Notes: generated by a model from the letters alone, not told the origin. 64,000 bases of DNA from UBA6164 sp964344155 (GCA_964344155.1 CAYFMG010000002.1:26128-90127); one strand, 5' to 3'. Positions 38,411 through 49,150 are shown, numbered from the stretch's first letter. Numbers and translations are program-made.

Positions 38411-39430
38411 ATGGAAGCATTTTTTTATTTATGTTTATTCGTTTTTTGAACACTGTTTGGGAGCTTTTGATCTGTATTAATATATAGACTAAAAAAGAAA
38501 GAAAAATGAATATCAAACTGAAGAAGTCATTGTACCAGTTGTTTAACAACACTAAAAGCATTAGACTTAATACCAATAGTATCCTGGGTAATGAACAAAG
38601 GTAGATGTAAATACTGTAAAGAAAAAGTAAGTAGCCTCTACCCTATACTAGAAATATCTACATGAGCACTATTTGCAATGATATGATACTTCTTAATAGA
38701 CCCAAGTATGATCTTTGCTTTTAACTGATTAGAAATAGCAAGACTATTATTCTGGTTAGCTGTATGATTCATTACTATAATATATACATTTTACGATATA
38801 CTATTTTTAGAAATACATGAATGAGTACTGTTTAGCTGAGTATTATTAATATTCTTAGCAATATCAGCCCAAACACTCTACCCTGCTTTTCATTTAATAG
38901 AAACACTACCAGTAGGACTAGAAAATATAAGCGCATCATTTGCTGCTATCGTTATTTCTTCTATTATAATATGAAGCCTATATATAATAATGACTAGTGA
39001 ACTACATGAAATAGTTGATGTTGTATTGTTGTCATTTTCTATATTTATGCTTTATCTATTTAAAACATATACAGGAATAGACCTGTCTAGTGTAGCATTA
39101 TTAAATTGAGTAGTATGAGCCCTAGCTATATTTATATTCTTCTTTATACAAATAGTAGTATCATGATGAAAATGGATGTGATGAGGAGACCTAAGAATAG
39201 CTATAATGATTTGATTAGTATTATGAATAAGCCTAAGTGCAGCATGACTAATGCTTACGTATATGGCATGAAGTATTATATGAATATCTTACCTAGTATA
39301 TTCAAAAATGAAAAATAAAGGAAAAAAACTAGACTCTCAAGTACCTTTCTGACCTTTCCTTGCTGTATGATTTTTTGTGACTATGTTCTACTCTACAGAA
39401 ATACTAAATACTATTAGCATATATTTCTAA
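38411..39430 (+). CDS. pilD: Type IV prepilin peptidase
   Basis: 339 residues, longer than the usual 260-290. N-terminal FGSFGSVLIYRL and two CxxC pairs (CTSC, CKYC) bind zinc. FYDILFLEIH carries the first catalytic Asp, WMGGGDLRIAIMIGL the second (GxGD family). It cleaves and methylates prepilins at the membrane. An acquired middle segment adds length. Implies type IV pili, expected in an attached bacterium. Confidence 0.93.
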
Positions 39431-39511
39431 GTTTTGTAAAGAGATTTTTTTTTACAAATATAAAAAACTTTGATACAATAAATACACACTTATAAAATAA
39501 AAATAAAAAAG

Positions 39512-40054
39512 ATGGAAAATAAAAAAACTATTATCGCTATTAGAGACTTCATTTGAAATGCTGAAAAGTCTATAAAAAGTGCTAAAATGTTACTAAAAGA
39601 CTTACTTGAAGAAAATGATCTAAACCTAGAATCTGAATTAGACTTCAATACTTCTGGTTTAAACTCTTATAACAGTGACAATTCAAAAATTGTTGAATGA
39701 GTATTTACATGAGAAGATATGCTTGGTTCAGATGGAAATAAATACCCTGTACCAGCAAACTATTCTTCTAAATCAAAACTTGTTCAATGAGATAAACTAA
39801 AACTAACAATAGCTCCAAATGGAAAAATGCTATACAAACAAATAGCTCCTATTAATAGAATGTATATTCAAGGACTAGTAGTAAAAGAAAAAGATAAATA
39901 CCAAGCTGTTTCTGATTGAAATACTTATGATTTATTAACTGCTGCTGTAACTCACTTCAAAGCAAATATATGAGACAGTGTTTCAATTATTATACCTGAA
40001 GGAAAACAAGCTACATTTGCTGCTATTGATGCACTTATACCAAAAGAAAAATAA
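39512..40054 (+). CDS. Conserved hypothetical protein (small beta domain)
   Basis: 180 residues, no signal peptide. Helical N-terminus with IRDFIGNAEKSIKSAKMLL, then VEGVFTGEDMLGSDGNKYPV, PANYSSKSKLVQGDKLKLTI and YKQIAPINR, a pattern I associate with an unnamed protein common in candidate-phyla bacteria. The core looks like a small beta barrel, perhaps nucleic-acid binding. Function unknown. Confidence 0.75.
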
Positions 40055-40059
40055 AAAAA

Positions 40060-40089
40060 CAAAAAAGCCCGTTTCGGGCTTTTTTTATT
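40060..40089. terminator. Bidirectional terminator
   Basis: AAAAAGCCCG-TTT-CGGGCTTTTT. Confidence 0.9.
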
Positions 40090-40552
40090 TTAGATTAACA
40101 AACTCTGTTGAATCAAGAGAAAACTCTCATTTTATCTTGTATGAATCAACTTCCTCTGTATGTTGTCCAAGAGTAGATAAAAAAGTATCTTTAAACTCTC
40201 AGTAAGGAACAACCATTCTAGCTTCTATACTTTCAAAAATCTTAGCAGCTTCTTTTGATCAAACTATTACTAAAATATCTACATCTCCAAAAAAAGATAA
40301 TATCTCTTCTTTTAACTCAAAGTTATCATAAGGAACAATAACTAAATGTTTTGTATCAATTGTAAAACTGTAAAATAATTTTTCACTATACTCTTTTACT
40401 TCCAATAATATACCAGATTTTTCAAACTCTCCAGGATGTACCACAGATAAATCATCAATTTTTACATCTAAACTATTAGTATCAAAACTAATAGTTTTTT
40501 TTGAGCTACCTACAAAAGATAAAACTCAAGAACTATTTTTAACTTCTATCAT
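40085..40552 (-). CDS. Degenerate metallo-beta-lactamase-fold protein
   Basis: 155 residues. The order SVVHPGEFEKSGILLEV, FTIDTKHLVIVPY, DILVIVGSKEAAKI, ARMVVPYGEF follows small MBL-fold hydrolases, but no HxHxDH motif exists, so no metal site. It is probably non-catalytic. It starts 20 bp after the Nudix gene. Confidence 0.55.
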
Positions 40553-40572
40553 TTAAACTACTTATTACTTAA

Positions 40573-41025
40573 TTAAATAAAAAATGTCTTGTTTCTTCAT
40601 ATAATAGCATGAAGATCAAACATAACATTTACCTTTTTAATTTCTTCTAAGGTAAACCAATCATATCATACAAATCTTTCTTCTCTTTGTACTACTGGGT
40701 CTTTAGTACCATTGTATTTTACCAAAAATAAATAAACATCTTTATCTATCACTGGATTATTCTCTAGATGTCCCGCTGTAAAAGTATAATTTAGTTTTGT
40801 AACAAACTTTATAATCTCTAAATCTTTTTTTTCTAAACCGGCTTCTTCACTTATTTCTCTAACTGCAGTATCCTTAGCTACTTCCCCATCTTCTATATGT
40901 CATTTTGGAATTACGTATATCTCTTCTCATCTTGCGTTAAGCCATTTTAGTAAAAGAACCTCGACTTTGTTACCACTCTTACGATAAACTACTCAACCTG
41001 AGCTCTTTTCATATTTTTTAGCCAT
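40573..41025 (-). CDS. Nudix hydrolase
   Basis: 150 residues. Nudix box GHIEDGEVAKDTAVREISEE (G-x5-E-x7-REU-x-EE-x-G) at about 44-65. Hydrolyses a nucleoside diphosphate derivative; substrate not predictable. The opening SSGGVVYRK and WFTLEEIKK are typical. Confidence 0.92.
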
Positions 41026-41213
41026 ATTTTTATATATCTATAATCTATCTAAACTATGTATAATATAACTAAAAATTAAAAAAATTCAAGTTTCTTTTTA
41101 AAAAGATGTATTTTTTTTGCATATATTTTTCTTTTATGATAAAATTTATATATACAAAAAGCTTAAGAAAAAGTTTTTTAAAAAACAAAAATAAAAATAA
41201 AAATTAACATAAA

Positions 41214-42086
41214 ATGATGGAAAAAAATAATATAGAAAATTTTGATATTTTAAATGAACTTGAAATAAATACTCAAATTCAAGAAACAGAAGTAGTAGAA
41301 GAAAAAATAGAAAAAAAGAAAAACTCTTTTTTAGCTAGTTTTATTCTAATGGTTAAATATTTAACTACATCAGCAACTATTTTTGCAGTATTGTTATTAA
41401 CAACAAATTATTCTGCATATACAAATATGGCTAAAAGTTATCTATACCCTGAAGAATTAAGCCAAAAAGAAAATAAACTTATTTCTTCTGTAGAAGCTTC
41501 TTCTATAAAAGAAAAATTTAGCAAAGAAAAAGAAGAAGAAAAACAAAAACAAGAAACTGAGAAAAGACTTTCTATTAAAAAAATGAAAAAACAAGAAGAT
41601 AAGAAAGACTTAAACTTAAATATAGAAATTACTCCTTATCAAAATAGAGTAATTATACCAAAAATAGGTAAAAATATTCCTTTAGTTGATATTAAAAATA
41701 CAAATATTAGTTGAGAAGAAGAACTGAATAATATTTTTATGAAGGAACTTGAAAAAGGGATAATTAGATATCCTGGTAGTGCAAAACCTGGTAAAAATGG
41801 TAATAGTTTTATTTTTGGACACTCTTCAAACTTCCCATGGATGAAATGAAACTTTAATGAAGTTTTTGCTTTATTAAATACTCTAGAATACAACGATGAA
41901 GTAATAATTTATTACTGACAAGAAAAATTTGTATATAAGATAAAAACTAAAAAAGTTATAAAACCTGGACAAGTATGAGTTTTAGAAAGCAAAAATAATA
42001 AATCTGAAGTAACGTTAATGACTTGTTGGCCTCTATGAACAACTCTAAACAGATTAATTGTTACCTGAGAACTTACTAAACAATAG
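41214..42086 (+). CDS. Sortase
   Basis: 290 residues. Membrane helix near 40-66, Lys/Glu-rich spacer to 130, then sortase domain: PKIGKNIPLV, FGHSSNF with His203, TLMTCWPLGTTLNR with Cys271 and catalytic Arg. It transfers surface proteins carrying a sorting motif. TCWPLGT is of the class D/E type. No substrate gene with a clear sorting signal is adjacent. Confidence 0.9.
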
Positions 42087-42098
42087 ACCACCCCCTAA

Positions 42099-42123
42099 CC
42101 CCCTCCTTAGTAAGGAGGGGGAA
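42099..42123. repeat. GC-rich palindrome after the sortase gene
   Basis: CCCCTCCTTA-G-TAAGGAGGGG, preceded by CCACCCCCTAA. Related in style to those at 28814, 49595 and 58738; may act as terminator. Confidence 0.7.
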
Positions 42124-42151
42124 TAAATAGTTTTATTATAAATAATACATT

Positions 42152-42424
42152 ATGATTTGATTTGATTATAAATATTTAACATTTTCTGAAATAGTAAATA
42201 GTATAACGCTAATAACTCAATATTCATACACTCAGTATGCTATATTTGTTTTTGTTATACTTTTTGTTATGTCTAGTATATTTTTTATAATACCGTCTTT
42301 TAATATATATTCTGCTTATAGAAAAAAAGAAAAAGAAAAAGAAAAGAAAAAAGAATTTATCAAACAAATTGCTATGCAAAAAGATATAAATGATGAAATA
42401 GAAAAAGAATTACACATACACTAA
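42152..42424 (+). CDS. Small single-pass membrane protein
   Basis: 90 residues: one helix (near 30-52), then a Lys/Glu-rich cytoplasmic coil (RKKEKEKEKKKEFIKQ). One TGA at codon 3. Ends in a terminator shared with the convergent 42452-42613 gene. Unknown. Confidence 0.65.
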
Positions 42425-42455
42425 AAAAAAGACTTATAACTAAGTCTTTTTTTAT
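42424..42455. terminator. Bidirectional terminator
   Basis: AAAAAGACTTA-TAAC-TAAGTCTTTTT. Confidence 0.9.
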
Positions 42456-42613
42456 TTTTCTTCACCTGTATATTTATCTATAAACTTAACTTCTATTTTA
42501 AAAATAAAATCAAGTATTCTATATGTAATAAAAGCTATAAAAACAGTATATACTACATAACCTGTATAAGTAACAAAACCTATATTTTTTATAAAATCCA
42601 TATCTACTTCCAT
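42452..42613 (-). CDS. Small membrane protein
   Basis: 53 residues with one helix (YVVYTVFIAFITYRIL) and a charged tail. No recognised family. No TGA. Confidence 0.55.
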   Translation of the reverse strand: MEVDMDFIKNIGFVTYTGYVVYTVFIAFITYRILDFIFKIEVKFIDKYTGEEK

Positions 42614-42670
42614 AATGTTTTTTTAAAAAATAAAAATTATTACAATACAGTATAGCTTAAAATACTTTTT

Positions 42671-44803
42671 TTACAAATCTTTCATTGTTAATTGGATTTT
42701 ACCAGTTTTTTCATCTATTTGTGTAACTTTTACTTTTACATTTTGTCATACTTCTAATACTTCTTTTGGATCTTTTATAAATCTGTCTGTTATCTGACTA
42801 ATATGCACTAATCAATCATTTTTCATACCAATGTCTATAAATGCACCAAAAGCAACAACATTTCTAACAACACCATCTGTAATATCACCTTCTACCAGTT
42901 TTACTTCTCAAGCTTTTGTTGCTTTTTTGTGTGTAGAATTAACTCTTTTTTCTACTCAGATATTATTATATGAATCTAGTATAAAGTCTATAGTATCATT
43001 ATTTACATCAGGATATAATTCTTTTGCTTTATTATCTACTGTATTTACATCATTTTCTATTACATATTTTGCTAACTCATATTGCTCTGGATGTATATCT
43101 GTATTATCAAATTTTTGATTACTATCTGGTACTCTTAAGAACCCTGCAGCTTGTTCATATACTTTGTCTGATAATTGTTTTTTCAGATCAGCTCTTGAGG
43201 AATATGGTCTATGATTATATATTTTTTTAGCAGCTCTTTTATCTATACCTGATATATGGTTTAATACATAACTAGATGCTGTGTTTACATTTATACCTAT
43301 GTCATTTACTACGTCTTCTACTACATTTCCTAGTTTTTCTTCTAGTTTTTTCTCTGGCATATCATGTTGATACATACCTACTCATATACTACCCACTGGT
43401 ACTTTTACTAGTTCTGATAATGGATCTATATATCTTCTACCTATTGATACTGTTCATCTATCCAAACTATCTAGTTTTGGAAACTCTTCTTGTGCTGTTT
43501 TACTTGCTGAGTATACACTCGCTCATGATTCATTTACTATGTAAATATCTATATCTGTTAAGTCTTGTAATATTTCTACTGTTTCATTTACTCATGTACC
43601 ATTTCATACAACAATTACTCCTGGAGCATCTTTTTCTATTATTATTTTTAGTTTTGCTTTTGATTCTAATTTTTTATGTAAAAATATTTTATCAAAACTA
43701 AGAGGATTTCATAAATCATCTAAAACGGCCATTTTACATCATGCTGCATATCCTGGATCTATTGCTAGGATTTTCTTACCATATTCTGGTTTTGTCATAA
43801 GTAGATTTCCTAGATTTTGTTTAAATGTTTCTATTGCATCATCTTCTCAATCCTCTGATAGCATTCATCTTAATTCATTTTCTACTGACTTAAATAATGT
43901 ATCATATCAGTCTTTAAATGCTTGTTCTAACTCATAGGTAAATGGTACTCTTATTTTTAATAATCTAGCATAGTGAAATTGTAGTCATTCATATGTTTTC
44001 TCTGTTTTTTCTATTTTTATCCCTAGTATTCCTAGTTTTTCTCATCTATTTAGAGCTAATATTTGATATGGTTTTAACCATGATATTTTTAATGTAAAAT
44101 CAGAGTATATTTCAAATTTTGGTATTTGAGCTTTGTCTTTTTCATTTAGTTTTTCAAGTGATTTTTCAGTTTTTTGTTTTGATATAATTGCTCCGTATTT
44201 TTGTAGTGTTTCTATTAAATCTGCTCTCAAATCTGAGTTAGCTGAGATTTCTGCAGCTATTATATGTATAGATCATTCTATTATTTCTTCTTTTGTATAT
44301 TTTTCTAATAACTCTCCTGGTATTTCATATTCCCTGTTTGTTTTTATTGCATCAGCAACTACCTGAAATCATTTTTCGATTGCTATCATTGCTTTTGTTT
44401 TCTTTTTGCTTTTGTATGGTTTATATATTTCTTCTACTTCTTTAAGTGTTTTTGCTTTCAAAATATTTTCCATCAATTCTGGAGTCATTTTTCCTAATTG
44501 TTCTATACCATTTACTGCTGTTTGTTTTGCTTTATGTATTTTTTCAAGTTTATCTCTTAGAGCTACTATTTCTCTGATTTGGTCCTCATCTAAATTCCCT
44601 GTTTTTTCTTTTCTATATCTGGCTATAAATGGTACTGTTGCTCACTCTCCTATCAGTTCTAAAACTATAGTTATTTGAGAATTATTATATCCTAATTCTG
44701 TAGCTATATTTTCTATATAATTTGGTTCTTCAAGAACTGTTCCTTGAAATTCTTCTGCTTCTGCAGCTAAAGTTTCTTCTAAAACCTTGTTTTCTTCTGT
44801 CAT
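42671..44803 (-). CDS. tex: Tex family RNA-binding transcription accessory protein
   Basis: 710 residues, full length. Order: helical N-terminal TGNLDEDQIREIVALRDKL, YqgF-like domain LAIDPGYAAGCKMAVLD, helix-hairpin-helix NTASSYVLNHISGIDKRAA, and C-terminal S1 domain VEGDITDGVVRNVVAFGAF..GLVHISQI. Binds nucleic acid and affects transcription and RNA decay. Confidence 0.93.
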
Positions 44804-44854
44804 TTTTGATTTATTATAAAATAATAACTTTATTTTATAGGTTTTATTTTTTTT

Positions 44855-44890
44855 GCAAGAAAAAAGCTAATAATTCAATATTAGCTTTTA
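44855..44890. terminator. Terminator of the miaA-sanA unit
   Basis: AAAAGCTAATA-ATTCA-TATTAGCTTTT. Confidence 0.88.
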
Positions 44891-45565
44891 TTTATCCAGT
44901 ATTTCTTTTTTTGCATTGTTTATTTTCTCATCACTAATTATCTCTATTTTATCTCAAAGATATTTTGGTTTTGATTTCAAAAATTCTATTTCTAAAAATG
45001 CTTTTATCCTAGCAAAGACTTCTCTTTTATTATTGTATCATTCTCTACTGTATTTTTGTAAATTAGTCTCTACTCATAACACATCCATTCACAATTTGTG
45101 TCATATATACATAGCTCTTTTTAAATGAAAATCCTGAGTAAAAAGAACTATTTTATTTATTCAAAATATCTCTCTGGCTCTGTATAAAGAATCATAAGTA
45201 TCAAATCATGCATAATCTAGATATATATCATACTCCTCTACTCACATTTTTAATAAAAAATTCTGCATAGCAACTGGTTCATTATAACTTTGATGTGAAT
45301 TATCTCATGATACTATTATTTTTTCTATTTTTCATTCTTTATATGCTTTATATGCTACTTTTAGTCTATCTTTTAATATTTCTGATGGTGTATCTTTTCA
45401 AATAACAGATGCTCAAAAAACCAGTCACACATAGTTTTTTTCTAATCATTCTACATCATAATAATAATCAAGCTTTGAAAAACTAAGCACATAATAATTT
45501 ATCACTGTAATTAAAAATACAATTAGTGATAAAACTATTCAAGAATATAATATTTTTTTCTTCAT
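44888..45565 (-). CDS. SanA/ElyC-like DUF218 membrane protein
   Basis: 225 residues. N-terminal membrane helix. VFGASVIGKDTPSEILKDRL, IIVSGDNS, NEPVAMQNFLLKMGV and FTQDFHLKRAMYIGHKLG are DUF218 landmarks. In enterics SanA and ElyC support envelope integrity. It starts 9 bp after miaA. Confidence 0.88.
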
Positions 45566-45574
45566 TATATAAGG

Positions 45575-46474
45575 TTATATATTTATTTCTGGTTCATATT
45601 TTCTAAACCAAGTTAGTTGTTTTTTTGCATAATTTCTATTGTTTTTCTGTACTAGTTCCTTGCATTCTTCTAAACTTATATTTCATTCTAAATAATCAAT
45701 AACTTCTCTATATCAAATAGTTTGCATTCCAAAATCTGTTTTTTTATATTTTTTCAATAATGTTTTTACCTCTTCTACCAAACCATCATCAAACATCATT
45801 CATATTCTTTTATTTATTCTAGCATATAAATATTCTCTATCATGGTATGGAGTTAAAAATAATACGTCATACTTTAATTTTTTTTCTTCCCTAAAATCTT
45901 TTTTTGATTTTCATGTAATCATCTTAACTTCTATAGCTCTTATTACATATCTAATATTATTTGGATGTAGTTCCTGAGCATATTCTGGATCTATTTCTTT
46001 TAATTTGTTATATACATACTTGTTTCAATGTTCTAATGCCTCTTTTTCTAAAGAGTTTCTTAACTTTTCATCTGCTGGGATTCTGGGAATATTAAAATCA
46101 TAAATCAAACTATCTATATACAATCATGTTCCACCACAAAGTATTGGCATTTTTCATTTACCATAAATTTCATTTATCTTTTCTTCTGCTAATTCTTTAA
46201 ATTCTCAAACACTATATTCTCTATCTGGAGTTATAATATCAAGCATATGATGAGGAATTCATTCTTTTTCTTCTTCTGTGATTTTTCATGTTCAAATATC
46301 AAGCTCTTTAAAAATCTGTCTTGAATCAGTTGAAATAATCTCTGAATCAACTAATTTTGCTATATCTATACTCATTCCAGTTTTTCAAGACGCAGTTGGT
46401 CAATAAATAACAATTATTTTCTTTAAATCAGATTTTTTTTCTAAAAATTTTTGTAGTTTTTCTTCTATATTCAT
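45575..46474 (-). CDS. miaA: tRNA dimethylallyltransferase
   Basis: 299 residues. P-loop IYGPTASGKTG, IISTDSRQIFKELDIGTGK, CGGTGLYIDSLIYDF, NIRYVIRAIEV and TIGYREVIDYL. It adds dimethylallyl to A37 of tRNAs reading UNN codons, which would include a tRNA-Gly reading UGA if that has A37. Confidence 0.93.
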
Positions 46475-46558
46475 ATTTTTTTATATTTTATATAACTACT
46501 CTTAATAATATAGAAATAGCGAAAAAATCAAGAAAATAATTTTTTTTTAAAAAAAGTT

Positions 46559-46586
46559 TTGACTTAATTAAGTTTTTTAATAATAT
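46559..46586 (+). promoter_or_regulatory. Promoter of the tRNA cluster
   Basis: TTGACT (46559-46564), 16-bp spacer, TAATAT (46581-46586). Confidence 0.65.
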
Positions 46587-46608
46587 ATGTCTCGCAAAAC
46601 AAAAAAGT

Positions 46609-46684
46609 GCCACCATAGCTCAGCTGGTAGAGCATTCGCCTTGTAAGCGAACGGTCATCGGTTCAAATCCGATTGGTGGCTCCA
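46609..46684 (+). tRNA. tRNA-Thr, anticodon TGT
   Basis: Acceptor GCCACCA/TGGTGGC, anticodon stem TTCGC/GCGAA with loop CTTGTAA, standard D and T arms, CCA encoded. Confidence 0.95.
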
Positions 46685-46687
46685 TTT

Positions 46688-46753
46688 CAAAATTACGAAT
46701 TACGAGTTTAAAATAAATGTTTATCTTTGATTCGTAATTCGTAATTTTTTTAA
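46688..46753. terminator. Long inverted repeat between tRNA genes
   Basis: AAATTACGAATTACGA pairs with TTCGTAATTCGTAATTT across a loop of about 28 nt, followed by T-run. Acts as terminator or processing signal. Confidence 0.65.
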
Positions 46754-46760
46754 TTTATCT

Positions 46761-46845
46761 GGGCAGATTCCAGAGTGGCCAAATGGGGCGGACTGTAAAT
46801 CCGCTAGCTACGCTTTCGGGGGTTCGAATCCCTCTCTGCCCACCA
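46761..46845 (+). tRNA. tRNA-Tyr, anticodon GTA
   Basis: Acceptor GGGCAGA/TCTGCCC, anticodon loop CTGTAAA, long variable arm, CCA encoded. Confidence 0.95.
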
Positions 46846-46859
46846 TTTTTTGTGTTTAA

Positions 46860-46944
46860 GCCCGGGTGATGGAATTGGTAGACATGTTGGTCTTAGAAAC
46901 CAATGCTTCACGGCGTGCGAGTTCGATTCTCGCCTCGGGCACCA
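46860..46944 (+). tRNA. tRNA-Leu, anticodon TAG
   Basis: Acceptor GCCCGGG with CTCGGGC (one G-U pair), anticodon loop CTTAGAA, long variable arm, CCA encoded. Confidence 0.95.
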
Positions 46945-47009
46945 TTTACCAAATATTAATTTATATTTTTGTTTTCGTACTAGGCGAACAAATTAATTAC
47001 AAATAACTT

Positions 47010-47225
47010 ATGAAAGCTGGAATACATCCAAAATCAAATAAAGTAAAAGTTGTTTGTTCTTGTGGTCAAGAATTTGAAGTAGACTCAACTATCGCTGGAG
47101 ATACTAGAGTTGAAATCTGTTCTAACTGTCACCCTTACTATACTGGTGAACAAAGAATTCTTAAAACAGGTGCTGTTGATAAATTCTACGCAAGAATGAA
47201 AAAAACTGAAAATCTGAAAAAATAA
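47010..47225 (+). CDS. rpmE: 50S ribosomal protein bL31
   Basis: 71 residues. MKAGIHPKSNKVKVVCSCGQ and EICSNCHPYYTGEQ give the zinc-binding C+ form (C-x-C and C-x2-C). All glycines GGN. Follows the tRNA cluster by 65 bp. A hairpin AAATCATCAA/TTGATGATTT with T-run at 47224-47256 terminates it. Confidence 0.95.
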   Translation: MKAGIHPKSNKVKVVCSCGQEFEVDSTIAGDTRVEICSNCHPYYTGEQRILKTGAVDKFYARMKKTENLKK

Positions 47226-47280
47226 ATCATCAAAATCTTGATGATTTATTTTTTTGTTTTTAGTTTTTTATAAAAAAATC

Positions 47281-47307
47281 TTGACTTATATTTTTTTCCT
47301 ATATAAT
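47281..47307 (+). promoter_or_regulatory. Promoter of rplJ-rplL
   Basis: TTGACT (47281-47286), 15-bp spacer, TATAAT (47302-47307). Confidence 0.7.
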
Positions 47308-47313
47308 ACTCGT

Positions 47314-47447
47314 ACTTTCTATGTCAAAGACAGTGGGCAAACAAATAAGACCTACCGAGATAATAGAGGAAAAGTTTTTATACAAAATTTCCAAATTATA
47401 ATAAAACTAATCCTTTTTCTTTGATATAAAGAAAAAGGATTTTTTTA
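47314..47447 (+). promoter_or_regulatory. Ribosomal protein L10 leader with attenuator
   Basis: AAGACAGTGGG (47328 on) and CCTACCGAGAT (47350-47360) are the two halves of the L10 leader motif bound by L10(L12)4. Downstream ATCCTTTTTCTTT/AAAGAAAAAGGAT with T7 (47410-47446) is the terminator it would control. Autogenous control of the L10-L12 operon. Confidence 0.85.
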
Positions 47448-47486
47448 AACTAGAAAGTAAGATTTATTATTATAACTAACGAAGAC

Positions 47487-48131
47487 ATGGCTGTTTCAAA
47501 ACAACAAAAAGTTGAAATACTAAATGAGTTAGTTGCAAAATTCAAAGAAGCTAAATCTATAGGTTTTGCTTCAACTACTACAATGACAGTAGATGAATTT
47601 GCTGGACTAAGAAAAGGGTTAAGAGAAGTAAATGCTACATATACTCTTGCTAAAAAAACTCTTATTAAAAAAGCTATAAAAGAAGCTTTAGATATTGAAA
47701 TTGATTTATCTAATTTAGAAGGACAAATTGGTTGTGTATGTTCTAATGATGATGCTGTAGCTGGTTTAGGTAAAGTTAATGACTTAGTTAAATCAACAGG
47801 AGGTGAAAAAATCACTTGGGCTTGCGCTGTATTCGAAGGAGAATTAAAAGACCTAGAAGAAACAAAAGTAATTGCTTCTATGCCTTCAAGAGAAACTCTT
47901 CTTGGAAGACTTGTTGGATCAATGAAATCTCCTATTTCTGGACTTGCAAGATTCTTTGATGCTGCTGCTAAAGAGCTTGAATCTACAGGAAAAGAAACTG
48001 TAGGACAATTAGAATGAGAAAAAACTGAAGAAACTAAAGAAGAAGCTCCTGCTAAAGAAGAAGCTCCAAAAGCTGAAGAGGTAAAAGAAGAAAAAACTGA
48101 GGAAGCTAAAGAAGAAACTAAAGCTGAATAA
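47487..48131 (+). CDS. rplJ: 50S ribosomal protein uL10
   Basis: 214 residues. The uL10 fold is clear from VAKFKEAKSIGF, LREVNATYTLAKKTLIKKA and SRETLLGRLVGSMKSPI. After a single TGA (codon 177) a Lys/Glu/Ala tail of about 37 residues continues to TAA 48129-48131. The tail is unusual and very acidic. Confidence 0.95.
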
Positions 48132-48234
48132 TTGATACTTGGTATATTGATTCCCTATTTATTTAGGGAGTCAGCTACTAACTATTAATTTGGTTAGATC
48201 AAATATATTTTTTATTTTTATAATTTTTTACAAA

Positions 48235-48612
48235 ATGGCTGAATTAAGTAAAAATGCTAGTCAAATAATGGACTTAGTAAAAGAATTAAGCATCGTTGAA
48301 TTAAACGATTTAGTAACTGCTATGGAAGAAGAATTTGGTGTTAGCGCTGCTGCTCCTGTAATGGTTGCTGGTGCTGCTGGTGATGAAGCTGGTGGAGATG
48401 AACAATCATCTTTCGATGTTGAATTAACTAGTGCTGGTGCTTCAAAAATTGGTGTAATCAAAATTATTAGAGAAATCACTGGTTTAGGATTAAAAGAAGC
48501 TAAAGATATCGCTGATAACGGTGGTAAAGTTAAAGAAGGTGCTGATAAAGCTGAAGCTGAAGAAATTAAAGCTAAATTAGAAGAAGCTGGTGCAAGTGTT
48601 GAATTAAAATAA
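48235..48612 (+). CDS. rplL: 50S ribosomal protein bL12
   Basis: 125 residues from ATG 48235 (an upstream in-frame TTG at 48190 is not the start, since MAELSKNASQIMDLV is the family N-terminus). Hinge rich in Ala/Gly, C-terminal domain with KIGVIKIIREITGLGLKEAK. All glycines GGN. Confidence 0.95.
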   Translation: MAELSKNASQIMDLVKELSIVELNDLVTAMEEEFGVSAAAPVMVAGAAGDEAGGDEQSSFDVELTSAGASKIGVIKIIREITGLGLKEAKDIADNGGKVKEGADKAEAEEIKAKLEEAGASVELK

Positions 48613-48632
48613 TTCATATAAGCATAGCTAAC

Positions 48633-48667
48633 AAAAAAAGAACTTATTTTATAAGTTCTTTTTTTGT
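48633..48667 (+). terminator. Terminator of rplJ-rplL
   Basis: AAAAAAAGAACTTA/TAAGTTCTTTTTTT. Confidence 0.92.
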
Positions 48668-48714
48668 TAATTTTAGAAAAATCTTTTGTAAAATTTAAAT
48701 TTTATAATATAATA

Positions 48715-48780
48715 CTGTTACTTAGATGTAGCTCCTTTGGAGTAGACCCCCTTGTCTTTTTTGACTTAAGGGGATTTTTT
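48715..48780 (+). ncRNA. Possible small RNA
   Basis: A -10 TATAAT at 48703-48708 (no good -35) is followed by hairpin CTCC-TTT-GGAG (48732-48742) and a terminator hairpin CCCCTTGTC...GAC..AAGGGG (48748-48773) with T6. No ORF. Could also be a leader of the RHH gene at 48851, with the terminator as attenuator. Confidence 0.4.
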
Positions 48781-48850
48781 ATGTAAAAAATTTGCATTTC
48801 TGATATTATTATTATAATATATGTGTATATACATAGTAATTACATATATC

Positions 48851-49129
48851 ATGACAACAACATTACAAATTAGAGTTGATGAAAAACTAAAAAAAGACTT
48901 TTTAAAAAAATCTAGAGAAATATGACTAGATGGAAGTATGCTTATTAGATATTTTATGACAAGTTTTACAGAGAAACAAAATATAGTAAAATTTAAAATA
49001 AAAAATGATTTTTATAAAGATCTCTTAGAAGATAAAAAAGTGGTAAACAAACTAGAAAAAATATCTGATAAACTTGATGAACTATGATTTAAAAATAAAA
49101 AGAAAAAAAGTAAAAACAAAAAAAAATAG
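48851..49129 (+). CDS. RelB/DinJ-like ribbon-helix-helix protein without toxin
   Basis: 92 residues. TTLQIRVDEKLKKDFLKKS then REIGLDGSMLIRYFM is the RHH fold of RelB/DinJ antitoxins. The tail is coiled coil and Lys-rich. No toxin gene adjoins; the next gene is convergent. Acts as regulator or orphan antitoxin. Confidence 0.75.
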
Positions 49130-49150
49130 CTTTCAGCTATTTTTTTTGTT
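49121..49150. terminator. Bidirectional terminator
   Basis: AAATAGCT-TTC-AGCTATTT with A-run and T-run; contains the RHH stop. Confidence 0.88.

Noticed and set aside
42831..45128. Several plus-strand Leu- or Ser-rich ORFs
   Set aside because: Shadows opposite tex and the SanA-like gene; composition follows from antisense reading of Glu/Lys-rich codons.
48190..48234. Upstream in-frame start for bL12
   Set aside because: The extension is AT-rich leader and the family N-terminus begins at ATG 48235.
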